A DNA stretch of 64,000 nt from Symsagittifera roscoffensis (GCF_963678635.1 NC_087063.1:73923617-73987616), one strand, 5' to 3'; counted from the stretch's first letter, positions 37,468 through 48,652 are shown. Made by a program: numbers and translations. The notes: a model not told the origin generated them from the letters alone.

Positions 37468-38661
37468 TCAATGCATCCATCGGAGTCGTCTTTGAATGTC
37501 TTTTGGCTTCTTGAATGTCTTTCTTGATTTTCCCTCTCTCCTGTCGCTCGAGTCAGTGTTCCTCGTGGCGAAGGCCTCTAGAGTCCTGTTCATCATCTCC
37601 CAAGTGCTGGCCCATGTCATAGCATCCGGTCCTGTGTTGCTGTTAGCTGTTGAATCTCCCGGAGCAGTCGTTGTATTCGACGTTCCATTCTTCATTATTG
37701 TTTTCGCAGCTGTTGGTGCTATGCTTATCGCATCCCTGGTTAAGGGCAACGGTGTCGATTGCCGTTTGTTCCTTTGTGGTTCTACAAAGTCAACTCTGGT
37801 GCCTTGCGTACGATCCGCTGCCGGTCTTTCTTGTGGAGTAGAACCTCTCAAGATTGCATCCAACTTCGCCTGTATTGCACACGAACTCTCGGCTTGACTC
37901 TTGCTCATTGTGTCCATTCTCCTTTCCAGGCTCCCTAATTGGCTGTTGACATCATCATATCGGTTCTTCAACTGTTGCATGTCTGTTTTGATGTTCTTTT
38001 CTCGTTCTTCATTGGTGGCTTCTACCTTATCTGACATTTCCTTGAGTCTCTCATCTGTTGCCTTAGCTAGGTTAAAATAACTGTCTAGATACTCGTGCTT
38101 GTTGTATCTTATCTCCTTTTTTATCACCTCTCTGGCTTCTTCACTGTGCTTAAGTCTTTTGTCAATCTGATTTAATTTCGCCAACAAGTCACCCAGCTCA
38201 ATGGTAGTCTCTTCATGGTCAGCTGTCGGTCTCTCTTCGGCCGTAGCCTCTGCTTTAGCTTGTTCCTCTCTTGGATTGGCTTCTGAGGTCTTCGTGCTCA
38301 CTGTCCCAAATTTTCGTGCTCTTTCTGCTTTTGGTTCTTCAGTCACGTTTTCTTTTGTTTTTATTCCGAACATTATTCCCAATTTTTCCGTAAAAGATGT
38401 CCTCTTTACTTGAGAGTCTTCTTTCACCGTTTCTTCGGTGTTGCCTATTGCATCTTCCGCGTCATCTATCGGTGAGAACTCTATGGGTTTCTGGTTCGGT
38501 TCCTCTGCATTGGGCATTGGAGTTGACTCTGTCGCCATCTTCCTTGTTTCATCCACACTTTGATCGGGTGTCTCTAGATCAATCTCGATGGTGGGTTCTA
38601 CTCGCTCCCCTTCCGTGCCCTCTTTCGCCCTGTTCTCCGCTGTACTCCTTGTGCTGACCAT
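37468..38661 (-). CDS. gag: Copy B Gag N-terminal part
   Basis: Starts MVSTRSTAENRAKEG. It is acidic and Glu/Thr-rich at first, then has a long coiled coil (about residues 165-270; LAKLNQIDKRLKHSEEAREV onward) and an Ala/Thr-rich linker. After KKPK the frame shifts near 37500, and the capsid part continues in the frame of the next segment. No TAG like that of copy A is present. Confidence 0.8.
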   Translation of the reverse strand: MVSTRSTAENRAKEGTEGERVEPTIEIDLETPDQSVDETRKMATESTPMPNAEEPNQKPIEFSPIDDAEDAIGNTEETVKEDSQVKRTSFTEKLGIMFGIKTKENVTEEPKAERARKFGTVSTKTSEANPREEQAKAEATAEERPTADHEETTIELGDLLAKLNQIDKRLKHSEEAREVIKKEIRYNKHEYLDSYFNLAKATDERLKEMSDKVEATNEEREKNIKTDMQQLKNRYDDVNSQLGSLERRMDTMSKSQAESSCAIQAKLDAILRGSTPQERPAADRTQGTRVDFVEPQRNKRQSTPLPLTRDAISIAPTAAKTIMKNGTSNTTTAPGDSTANSNTGPDAMTWASTWEMMNRTLEAFATRNTDSSDRREGKSRKTFKKPKDIQRRLRWMH

Positions 38662-39066
38662 GTTAACTGAAAAGTTCGTCTTCGTTATCTTTGGGCCCGT
38701 TGATGTCGTTCCGTGCAGCGATGAATTATATTTCGTGTTTGATCCACTTTACCTTTTTTCGAGCACCGGTACCCTACTCCGCCTCATTATTTCTATTTAC
38801 AACTGCTTCTATTTACAATTTTATTATATACACGATTCTATTCTAAGGGTAAAAAAATATTTTTTGTGGTAACAAATTCTGTACAACGTGTTAAAAACCT
38901 TATCCAATTCTCTTTCTAAAACCTCCGAAAAATTTTCCTTAATTTGTTCTTAACCCTACCTATTTCGATTTGTCTTATTCTGTCTTAAAACGCACTTGTT
39001 GTAATTTGACTTCAATTTCTATACCGTCCCAAGACTATTCGTCACTATCACAGTACTCTCCGCTAG
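38662..39066 (-). other. Copy B leader segment nearest gag
   Basis: AT-rich untranslated leader directly before the gag start; no shared open frame and no clear motif seen. Confidence 0.5.
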
Positions 39067-39650
39067 TGTCCTAAGACCCTTGTACCAAGGCCACTGTTCC
39101 AAGACTACTGTCCCAAGACTACTGTCCCAAGACTAGTATCCCAAGGCTAGTGTCCCAAGACTACTGTCCCAAGACCAGTGTCCCAAGGCTAGTGTCCCAA
39201 GACTACTGTCCCAAGACTAGTGTCCCAAGGCTAGTGTCCCAAGACTACTGTCCCAAGACTAGTGTCCCAAGGGTAGTGTCCCAAGACCAGTGTCCCAAGG
39301 CTGGTGTCCCAAGACTAGTGTCCCAAGACCACTGTCCCAAGACCACTGTCCCAAGACCCTGTCCCAAGACCCCTGTCCCAAGACCACTGTCCCAAGACCC
39401 CTGTCCCAAGACCCTGTCCCAAGACCACTGTCCCAAGACCCTGTCCCAAGACCCTGTCCCAAGACCCTGTCCCAAGACCACTGTCCCAAGACCACTGTCC
39501 CAAGACCCTGTCCCAAGACCACTGTCCCAAGACCACTGTCCCAAGACCCTATCCCAAGACCACTGTCCCAAGACCCTGTCCCAAGACCACTGTCCCAAGT
39601 CCCTGTCCCAAGACCACTGTCCCAAGACCCTTCGGTCTTGTCCCAATACT
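39067..39650 (-). repeat. Tandem 13/14-bp repeat in the copy B leader
   Basis: About forty head-to-tail copies of CCCAAGACCACTGT and close variants (14 bp), with many 13-bp units CCCAAGACCCTGT mixed in (as read on the + strand). Variants with CTAGTGT cluster at the low-coordinate end and CACTGT/CCTGT units at the other. The stop-free repeat produces long open frames on both strands that are not genes. Confidence 0.95.
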
Positions 39651-40470
39651 CGTCACGGAGTGTCTTCCTCGTTGTAGGGTCTTCTTGAATCACCGTACCT
39701 TGTACCACCACTCAAGCTCTAGTAAAATTTTTCCCAAAAACCCTCTCTTAAAAGCCAAATGCTGACCCCCCTCTTCTTTTGGTTGTTTCTATTTCAATGT
39801 AGGTGCGCAGGTATCTTGTGATCACCTGTTCGTATAAAACCAAACACAAATCCTCACTAAAATGCAACAAAAATCTAAGTAAGAAAAATGATAAAAACAG
39901 AAAAATGAGCCCACCTGAAATTCAAAGGTGACCAATGTCTACCTTTGGTCTAAAAAAAATGTCTGGTACCTAATTGCCACGCGTTTTCCTCCCCCCACTA
40001 GTGATCTTATGGGGTATCACAAAAGCTGTCTATATCCGGTCCCCCCTACCAAACCAACCAGCGTACCAGTCTTAACTCGAGTTGAATTTTGGATCTCCAC
40101 CTAATATTACCAACGCGTGTTAATTTCTAATGTAACTAAGTCAACGATGTCGACTAATTAGTTACTCTAATTTCCCCCTTTTTACAATTTACAACCGCCA
40201 ACCTCTAACTTAACCAGTCCCCCTTCTAACCTCCCCCCTTTCTAGCCCCCCTTCTTAAGCCTAAAAATTACTTTAAGCGCCGGGTGCTAAACCTCTCAAG
40301 AGAAAACCGCAGAACTGTTTCCAGGCCTGCTCAAGTAAAAACGTTCCTCAAAACTGCGGGATTTCGCTTATCCAATTTTACACTTATCTCCTATAATGTA
40401 ATGTGGATTCTAACGATACCCGTTCTGCCCAACTTGAGAACTCGAGAATTGCCAAATCCTTCTTGGCTGC
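39651..40470 (-). other. Copy B leader, middle segment
   Basis: About 800 bp of leader with pyrimidine-rich runs on the + strand (for example around 40160-40260). No coding region shared with the other copies was seen. Confidence 0.5.
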
Positions 40471-40682
40471 TTTCCCCCTCGACTGGTCACCTGTTCCAGT
40501 CCAGTCTCCTATTGGTTCAGCTCAAATGTCCCTGAACCACTTTCCCACTCGGCTGGTCACCTCTTCCAGTCAAGTCTCCTATTGGTTCAATTCAAGTGTC
40601 CCTGAGCCACTTTCCCACTCGGCTGGTCACCTCTTCCAGTTAAGTCTCCTATTGGTCCAGCTAAGTTCCAAGCTATCTGAAA
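40471..40682 (-). repeat. Three 70-bp tandem units with CCAAT boxes in the copy B leader
   Basis: GGCTGGTCAC words at 40481, 40551 and 40621 mark an exact 70-bp period. Each unit holds CTCCTATTGG on the + strand, that is CCAATAGGAG in sense, a CCAAT-box-like word. Confidence 0.85.
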
Positions 40683-41117
40683 ACCTTTGACCACGCCCCA
40701 CTTCGGGCACTTTCTTCAGTTTACTGGTTTAAATTGCTAGGTTGATCGAAACGATCGAACTTGTAAAACAGTATGGGTATACTATTTAATTAATATAAAG
40801 GTTTGATCCAACTAATCTGGTGTCAAAGTCACTGTATTTTTTCGTTTTATGGTTTTTGTTCCTTTTTCTATTCTTTTTTGGTTTTTGTTTTGCTTTTTGT
40901 CTTTTTGCTCGTGTTTTTGTCCCCCTAGTTGCCCCCCTTTACTCGGTTAGCTAAGCCTCGTTCCAGGAAATTTTCTCGAGTTTTCCTTAAAAAGCTATCA
41001 CGGTACAACCAGAAGGTTTGCACGTTCCTGTCGAACCGTACCGCCGGTACTCTAGAATGGGCATTCAGCCCGAAGCTGTCTCAAGTGGGTTCGACTCCGT
41101 AGTCTTGATGTCGTAAA

Positions 41118-41132
41118 CACCCAGGAGCGCCA
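41118..41132 (-). promoter_or_regulatory. Copy B primer binding site
   Basis: In sense, TGGCGCTCCTGGGTG starts 11 nt after the 5' LTR end (TGTTACA). TGG pairs with a tRNA 3' CCA end. The matching tRNA would end CACCCAGGAGCGCCA; I could not assign it to a known tRNA. Confidence 0.6.
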
Positions 41133-41143
41133 TATAAACACTA

Positions 41144-41732
41144 TGTAACATTCGTCTACTGCAGTCACACATGAGGCTTAAGAAAAATAGGCCCTATAAC
41201 CACTGGCTCAAGGGTCAGGGACACCATCTCTTGTGTTTTTCTACCTCAAGAACGGTCGGAGCCAGTTCGGTTCGTTTGTGACATGAGACTACGACCCGTT
41301 ACAGCTTAAAGGCTACTACTAAAATATCCCCCCACTCTAGAATTAGAAACGTCCCCATACTTAGGTCTCTAGATACCCAAAATACATGAACGCCGTTAAA
41401 AACCGGGTTGGAACAATCCGTTAAGTTACTTTTTATTAGACAGTGGAACTTTGATCCATTTCAGATGGATCAACCTAAAACTCGCCTTACCTCAACATAA
41501 CAATTATAAAACACACTCTAGGAATTTAAATTTGTACTCACATAGTAGCACGCTCAAGAAGTGGGAAATAATCCAGTCGGTAATTAACTCAAGAATTAAA
41601 TAACGTAACTAAATGAGTCTAATGAGTCATGACAGGTTCCATTCGAAATTTTGAAAAATTAAATTTCACTCCAAAATCAAGTGTTTTTTGCTCCTCTCAA
41701 GGTCAAACTTCCAAATATGACCGACTGGCACA
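41144..41732 (-). repeat. Copy B 5' LTR with internal 330-bp deletion
   Basis: Matches the 3' LTR over 481 bp (41144-41624) and 105 bp (41628-41732), with a 3-nt filler (AGT) where 330 bp of the other LTR are missing. The missing part begins 105 bp after the sense start, so it lies in the expected U3 promoter region. One mismatch was seen in the shared part (C/T near 41237). Confidence 0.92.
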
Positions 41733-43468
41733 ATAACTAGCAGTTAACGCACCTTCGGTGCTTCGAAATTTTTCGACAACTCATGAAAAACCGATTATAT
41801 TGGAAACAACGTATGCAAACTTTTAGTGTATTCTGACTGCTCCCAATTACAGGGTTGGTAATTTCGAACTTTTAATTTTTTAATTCCCATTTTAAAAGCG
41901 CCATCTCGTAAACTTCGTGGGCCTCTGGAGAAATTAGGAGGCCAGATTTGCAACCGCTGAGAGTCCCTGAGAGGACCCTACTATAGGGTTAGGAATCCAA
42001 AATTTTGTGAATTTTTTTTTAAAACTGAATTTCCCGAAAAAAAACCGTCTTATCTCGGAAACTAAAATGAATTGAGCATTCAAACTAAGAGGCAAGATTT
42101 GAGACGCCTGGGTGTACGCTGACAATAAGGTTGTATTTTCATCAGGTTAGTGGTTTCAAATTTTTTGAATTTCTTTGTAGATAAGTTCTTTGAGAAATTT
42201 TGAAAAAATCAAAAAACGTCACATCTCGGAAACTAAAAGCATTTGAGCAGTCGCGTTGAGCAGTCGCAGGTGGCAAGATTTGCACTTCTTTAGAGTACTC
42301 TGACAACACCTAACTATAGAGTAGGGAATTTCAAATTTTGAAAAAAAAATTTTTTTTTAAACTTTCTGAAAATTTTGAAAAAATCACAAAAAACGTCATA
42401 TCTCGAAAACTACAAGGATTTGAACAGTCATATTAGGAGGCAAGATTTGCAATCTTTGAGATTACTCTGATAAGACCCATTTACAGCGTTTGGAATTTCA
42501 GATTTTTAAAGACTAATAACAATTCAAGTTTTCTGAAAAATTTTGAAAAAATCACAGAAAACGTCTCGAAAACTACTAGGATTTGAACAGTCGTATTTGG
42601 AGGCAAGATTTTTAACTCCTTAGAGTACTCTGACAGCGCCCTACTACAGGGTTGGAAACTACGAGTTTTTTGAATTATTTTATTATTTGAAATTTCAGAT
42701 AATTTTTGAAAAAATATCAAAAATCGTCTTATCTCGTTAGCTAAAATGAAAATGATTCGGGCATTCAAAGTTGGAGGCCAAATTTGCAACCCCTAATTCG
42801 ATGTTGGGCTGCTTAATTTAAACTCGGTCAAATAACCACTAAAATCAAATTGGAAAATCGAAAAAAAAATTCTTAACCATTGCAATATACGATATAGCTT
42901 AAACATGCAAAAACAATTCGTTGAAAAAACTTAAGCATGGTGAGATAGTGAAGCCCGTTTTTAAATATATAATAGATAATAATTTAATTTTATTTGAAAT
43001 TTTTTTAAAAATCACAAAAATTGTCATATCTCGAAAACTACAAAGATTTGAGCAGTCATAATTGGAGGCAAAATTCGCAATCCTTAATAGTACTAACAGT
43101 ACCTAACTACAGGGTTGTGAACTTCAAGTTTTTTCAATCTTTTTGTAATTTGAGTTCTCTGCAAATTTTTGAAAAATCACCAAAATCGTTTTATTTCGTT
43201 AGCTTAAAAAAATTTCGCCAATCAAAATATGTGAATACGGACAGCATACCAATATTGGGCTGCTTATTTTAAACTCGGTGAATAAATTCTAAAATCAAAC
43301 TCGAAAATCGAAAAAAAAATCTTAACCATTGCAATATACGATATAGCTTAAACACGCAAAAATAATACGTTGAAAAAGCTAAGCATGGCGAGATAGTGAA
43401 GCCCGCATTTAAATATATAATAGATTTTTGAGTAATATGAAACTTGCAAACACGAATCAAGCTACAAC
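41733..43468. repeat. AT-rich repeat array of about 170-bp units
   Basis: Degenerate units marked by 'atctcg(a/g)aaact' cores at about 41901, 42052, 42226, 42399, 42562, 42728 and 43027, spaced 150-175 bp with one larger gap. Two longer inserts of a different sequence, about 172 bp each, lie at 42804-42976 and 43254-43425 and contain CCATTGCAATATACGATATA. No coding potential. It is the same family as 18936-19241. Confidence 0.85.
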
Positions 43469-44364
43469 TGTAACATTCGCCCAAACACTACACAGTGACG
43501 GAGCGTAGAAAAAGTACCTGTTAAACACTGGCAGGCGTCAGTTACCTTAATTCTACTCGTTTTTCACCGTCTCGACCTTGCCAGTTGATTTTCTGGTCTG
43601 TTTAGGGCTAAGTAAAAATATACTGTTTTTAGGCCATCAGTCAAACGACTTTTGATCAGCTTTCGTTTACATGCAAACACAACCACATCAACCACATAGC
43701 TGGGTCTCGGATCCTCAGACTACGTGATTGCTAATAAAAACACGGCTCGAGTACCCTATATTATTATGTTTTTAGTGACAGTTCTATATTATATCCATTG
43801 GAGATGGATTGAGCCTTTCCTCTTCCTAGCTACTCATGTTTAAAATATCAAACAATACCGGTGTCAATTCAAATGTTTTATGGCATCAGAGTAGCTAAAA
43901 AGTTATTTACTAGTTTCTTTCACCATATATCAGTCCTGGTGGCCGAGCCTCCGCTTCCGTGTTTTCCTACAGATAAAGTCGTTATCACTCCCAAATCGTG
44001 GCACGGGAGGGTACTGCTTTCCACTACTTCCCCACTAGAGCCTCCCTTCTCACTAATTCTTCCCGCTAAGTGTCTTATCGTGCGTGATTGTCACAATAAG
44101 AGGCTTCGTGTTTTTCTCGTTTTCGTGCGACTGTTTTTCATAATAATTGCTGTTGTTCTGACTTTTTCACTTTTTTCAGTCAAAATGGCCGTTTTTTGTA
44201 TTTCTGAGAAATATTCGTTCGACAATCGAAATTTTGAAAAATTTAAACTTCCAGAAGGTTCTACCCTCCTTCGCAGCATTTTTTCGTCGACAAGGCCTTT
44301 AATCGTTTTTTTTTTGTGTATCTCGCCGGAAGGTTGCGCTGTGCCAATCAGGCAGAATGGCACA
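43469..44364 (-). repeat. Copy C 3' LTR (896 bp)
   Basis: On the + strand it begins TGTAACATTCG and ends AATGGCACA, the same terminal words as the copy B LTR (TGTAACATTCG...CTGGCACA) and a similar length; the interior is strongly diverged. The inner border is followed by the same PPT. Open frames inside it (for example 43861-44400) have no support as genes. Confidence 0.85.
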
Positions 44365-44376
44365 TACTCCCCGGAC
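44365..44376 (-). promoter_or_regulatory. Copy C 3' polypurine tract
   Basis: Sense GTCCGGGGAGTA directly before the LTR start TGTGCC, identical to copy B. Confidence 0.8.
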
Positions 44377-45152
44377 AGTCCTCATCATTGTCCCTATTGA
44401 TCGCATAACACCGGGTTATCGTCAAGTAGTGTTCCAGTTCTTTGTAATCAATCTTACAAATCGCATTAGAAGATGAATTTATCTAATCCACCTCAACTCA
44501 CTACGGGTCGCAAATGCCATCGTACTACATCTCACTGCCTTTCAACATTTTCACAAAATTTGCACCATGAGGAGTGTCCTATATAAATTTTTTTTTCTGA
44601 CTACTTACGTCATCTCGCCATAAAAATTCTTCTCGCGCTTGCTGATTAAAAAGTTGGGACATGGCACGGCCACGCACCCATTCAAATTAACTTAACGTCA
44701 CTCACCAAGTATAATCAGTTATTTATGCTCTCGTCCTCAATATTAAAACTAAGAAACTCTATGGCTAGGAAAGTTATTGAGGTACTCACCCTCTTCGAGC
44801 GAAGTCACCGAATTTTACCAGGTCGCCACACAAGGAACACGTGTCTTACACAGGTTAAAAACATCAGTCGTGTTTAAATAAGTACAAATACTCACCTAGG
44901 TTCTCCATATATATATATATAAATAGCACAACTAAAATGTTCATTGTCATTTAACAATTGCAACAATTAAACAAATCTCAACTGTTTTCAACAATATCAA
45001 GGTCTGCTTCTAATTCAGCCCTCACAAAACAAAAAGTTCAAAAATTTCACTGATCAATCTTAGTTGATTGCTATCAGTTTTATCGCACAAAGACAATCAA
45101 GTTTTTCTCCTTCTCTCTTTACTCTTCATTCTTCTTCCTCGTCATATCTTCG
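44377..45152 (-). other. Copy C 3' untranslated region
   Basis: About 780 bp between ORF2 and the PPT, with a short (TA)n run at about 44908-44922. No coding segment shared with B was seen. Confidence 0.5.
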
Positions 45153-46853
45153 TCATTCCATTGCTTCTCCATCCTGTTCTTCAGCTTCACTGTCTTCTAG
45201 AATTTTTTCCAACATGTCCATGGAGTTGCGGGCCGTCCCCCAACTCTCCTGCTCTAACAGCCTCGGTTTACAACAAGGTAGCAAGTCTACCTTCACCTTT
45301 TGCTCCCGGTTCCTGCAAAAGCTGTTGTGAAGATACAAGCTCACATTCCGTTCTAGGTCAGCTCGTAAGACCTCTCTTTTTTCTGTTTCCGTAACACAAG
45401 GCGCTCCAGCTACTCGCTTCACCGCCCTGGTAACAGCGTTTCTGTGCGTCAAGAATGCTCTCTGATAGGCTCCTGGTCCTATGTCTAGCTGGAAGGACTG
45501 ATAGGCTTCCGTGTTCCTAGACATATGACGCTTCGTGCGTTCTTACATCCATGATGTCATCACTGCACGGAACCAAGGCATCAACCTTTGCCTTGACCAT
45601 ATTCTTTCAATGGCTTTGGGTATTCTCAGAACCTTGCAGGTGGTTCTGAAAAGATCTAGGTTGCTGTTCATCTTTACGTTGCTCAGCTGCTCAGGTGTCG
45701 GCACGGTCGTCTCCTGCTCACTTGTGCCCGCGTTGGCCTCCAATCATCTCACCGCCAGCATGGCACTAACCACTACTATCGACACTTGTTGATTTTGATC
45801 GGGCAACCCAATGGAGTACAACTACTCCACGTCCCACACTAGCACCAGATTCCCGCGTTTGGGGTACCATAACGTCTGCGCTAGGCAGTGACAAGGATAC
45901 TCCCCATGGGTCATCAGTATGTTCTTTCGGGTCCGATACCCTGAGGCTCCCAGCAACGGGTCCACTTCCATCATTGTTCTATGCACATCGTCCTTATCTT
46001 CTATGGCGGGGAATTCAGTGGGTAGCGCTCCACTCGCTTTCTGCTTCTGGAACTCACTCGCATTACCTTTCTTCAATCTCATGAAATCTTCACCCACTAC
46101 GTCTTGCAACTCGCCTTCAGATCTCTTCGGGACGGCCCGAATGATCTTTGCCAAAAAATCATACGACCCTTCCGACATTCGGGCCAACCTCACGCACTTT
46201 GGCACAGAGAAGACAACCAACACCTGCTGTGTCCTCGCGTCCATCACCACCATGTGCGTAGGATAACTACTATTGCATTATGGTGCGGAGCCTGAATCCA
46301 CCAGATATTTCGAGCCAGTAGGTCTATGATAGGCCTCACTATCCTTCAAATTCATTTCATTTTCCAGAGCTTCTCGCCAGCCTCCAATCTTTTGCTCTGT
46401 CTGCAGTGATCCAGGGAATACTTCCACACTAAGGGACGTCACTAGCCCATGGGCATGCTTTAGGCGCTCCAGTGACTCTATCGATGTCGTCATGCTGCAA
46501 AATCCCAAGGCAGTGATCAAGTTTACCTCTGTTACACCATGACAGTCCGCGGTCAACTCCATTCCACTCTTATCCGACATGCTCAACCTCCCATACAGTT
46601 ATTCCAATTGGTGATGCTGCTCGCTCAGCGTAATAAATCAATGTTCCGAGTTGCACACATGTCCATCCACTCCGCCACTTAGGGCTAGACAAGTACCCTT
46701 TCTCAGCCAGTCACTCGATGGGCTTCCTTCGGATGGTTCCGTGGATGGGTCGTTCTTCTGCTTCGTTACTCCCATGGCCAGCAGATGGTGTATCATGGCC
46801 AGATCGTGTAAACTCGCGTCATCATCCAAGTCCAACGTAATATCTGCCGTCAT
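45153..46853 (-). pseudogene. Copy C ORF2 C-terminal remnants
   Basis: Broken pieces match the copy B C-terminal part in order: 46638-46853, 46278-46586 (ALGFCSMTTSIESLERL), 45822-46253 (FSVPKCVRLARMS, THGEYPCHCLAQTLWYP), 45543-45743 (IWSRQRLMPWFRAVMTSW) and 45153-45524 (LYLHNSFCRNRE). Stops and frameshifts separate them. The Cys/His-rich PCHC block is kept. No known domain. Confidence 0.75.
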
Positions 46854-46862
46854 ATCCCAGAT

Positions 46863-48652
46863 TTAACCGGCGTTTAGATGTGGACACGAAGAAGGCTTCA
46901 TGAGTTCCCACATGGTTACTAAGCTGGTCTTCAAGGGACCGTCCCAGAAACCACAATCGAAACTCACTTGCCCCTTCCGCTCGGGAACCGAGGGTTCGAC
47001 CACTCGTTCTTCCAAAGCAGTTCCCAGCTTGGGTAGTTCCATCATCATTATGCTAATTTCCTTGACCCGCTCAACCCAGAAATCAAGTACCACAACTTGC
47101 TCGTAGTCAAAGTACGCTTCCCTGGCTTCCTCATTCACAAAGGGATTATATGCCATTCCTGGTATACCAGAGACGTATTGGAACGACGTCAACTTCCCCT
47201 GTGTTGCACAGTCTTTCTGTCCCCTGACTCTTTCAATAAACTCCCGGCTCAGTTTCAACTCTTTGTTGGAATACCTTCTCACTTCTTCCAACCTGCGGTA
47301 GCTCTCCATATCGTTGGACTCCTTATTTGGTATGCCCAGCGGCATGTCCTGATATTGCTCCAGGAGGGTCCTCAGTAAGTTTCGTTCACCATCAACTCCC
47401 CCTTGCCGAATGGTCTTTATGCATTCTACCAACACAGGAGTGGGGATGCGATCCACCACGAACCTTACGAAGCAAAGGGCATCCTTACGCTTAGCCCAGG
47501 CTATCGCAGAATCGTCTCTAGAAATCAACATTCGCCGGGCTTCCATCAATTCCAGTTCCTGTTCTTTTGATATCGAGTCGTTGTTGGCTTCATATTCCGC
47601 ATTCTTGATTCCCATCAAGCACCAGGCCAATCGTACTTGCAAGTCGGTTCTTGCCCCTGCCGGATATCGCACGTGGACCGAGTCTGGCACAGTGATTCGA
47701 CTATACTCGACCACGTCGAGTTGTCCCTCTAGCTTCATCCGGGCCATGTTGGTTCGCGAGGGCTTATAATCATCAAGTCCTCCAGATCCACACTGACTGA
47801 TGACCTCCATTTCCAGCTTAGTATCCGCCAGAGTCCGTGCATGTTTCTTCGATTTCGTGGCCGTTGTTGTCAAATCTGCCAATAGCATAGGGGGTATCAG
47901 GTTCTCTTTTTCTCCCCCGGCCAGCGTCGCACCATCTCCTTGCCCATTTTTGCCTGAACCAGCTACTCTTGCCAACGAGGCCACTACTGTGCTGGCTTTT
48001 GACTTCACCACTTTCTGGTTCACGGCTCGGCTTCCTGTCTTTCCTTTCAACCGCTTCAGCCCTTTTTGGCTCGTCTGACGGGTAACTTTCTCGTGATCTG
48101 GTGATCATCGCCATTGTCCTCTGTAACTGACTCTGTCAGAACATCAGACTCTACGGAATTCATTATCTTCTCTAGAACCTCGCGCATGATGGGTTGGTTA
48201 AATCCCACCTTCAATACGGACTGCGACCCGTATCTACGCATCACGTCCCATGTCCTCTCCATGAAGGTCACTCTGTTCCAGGTTACTCCTGTATTACGTT
48301 CAAGTTCGCTCTGGTATCTCTCCCATTCCTCTTCCTGCAGCATGCTCAGAAAGGATACCCTCATAGTCTCCTCAATCTTCCTCCTCCTTGGTGACTCCTG
48401 GAGCAGATTCTGTAAGTCCCTCTTCCAGCAGTCCATTGCCAGGCTTATTGGTTCCTTTGGGGATAAGCTGGCCGGCGCCTTCTTTGTAGGGGACATGAAA
48501 GACGATGTTGTCATCAGCAATAGATTCCCATCGACTTCCCCGTCGTCGTCTTCACTAAACTGGTATTCCAGCAAGTCTCTCTCCAACGCTCCTAAGTCTA
48601 CTCCACACGACTTTTCTCCCTTTCCCTCCATGTGATCATCGTCCTGATCCAT
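46863..48652 (-). pseudogene. Copy C ORF2 penultimate part
   Basis: Two pieces, 48056-48652 and 46863-48050, joined by a frameshift. The first ends in a charged region and contains VLKVGFNQPIMREVLEKI, the place where copy A is frameshifted. The second has LEMEVISQCG, VEYSRITVPDSVHV, LQVRLAWCLMGI, VRRYSNKELKLSRE and YVSGIPGMAYNPF. Compared with copy A about 95 residues are missing between VPDSVHV and the TDLQVRLAWC block, so an in-frame deletion is likely. Confidence 0.75.

Larger units (their letters stand above)
19242..41732 (-). mobile_element. Copy B: complete giant Ty3/gypsy-type LTR retrotransposon, about 22.5 kb
   Basis: Two direct repeats (19242-20157 and 41144-41732) bound the element. 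In the sense direction they start TGTGCC and end TGTTACA. Sense order: 5' LTR, PBS, leader with tandem repeats, gag-pol-macrodomain, splice site, ORF2, PPT, 3' LTR. Only one mismatch was seen in the 586 bp shared by the LTRs, so insertion looks recent. An ATA trinucleotide flanks both ends, too short to prove a target-site duplication. Frame breaks: near 37500, TAA at 33651-33653, a T7 run (A7 in sense) at 32356-32362, near 22850 and near 22110. Confidence 0.92.

Noticed and set aside
39150-39711. Long open frames on both strands made of CPKT or GLGT-type repeats
   Set aside because: The 13/14-bp tandem repeat has no stops in several frames; this is not coding evidence.
41081-41100. T-loop-like GGTTCGACTCC, possible tRNA next to the PBS
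   Set aside because: The flanking bases do not form the 5-bp T stem, and no acceptor or anticodon arm could be built.
43861-44400. 179-residue open frame on the + strand
   Set aside because: Lies inside the copy C 3' LTR, antisense to the element; no known motif.
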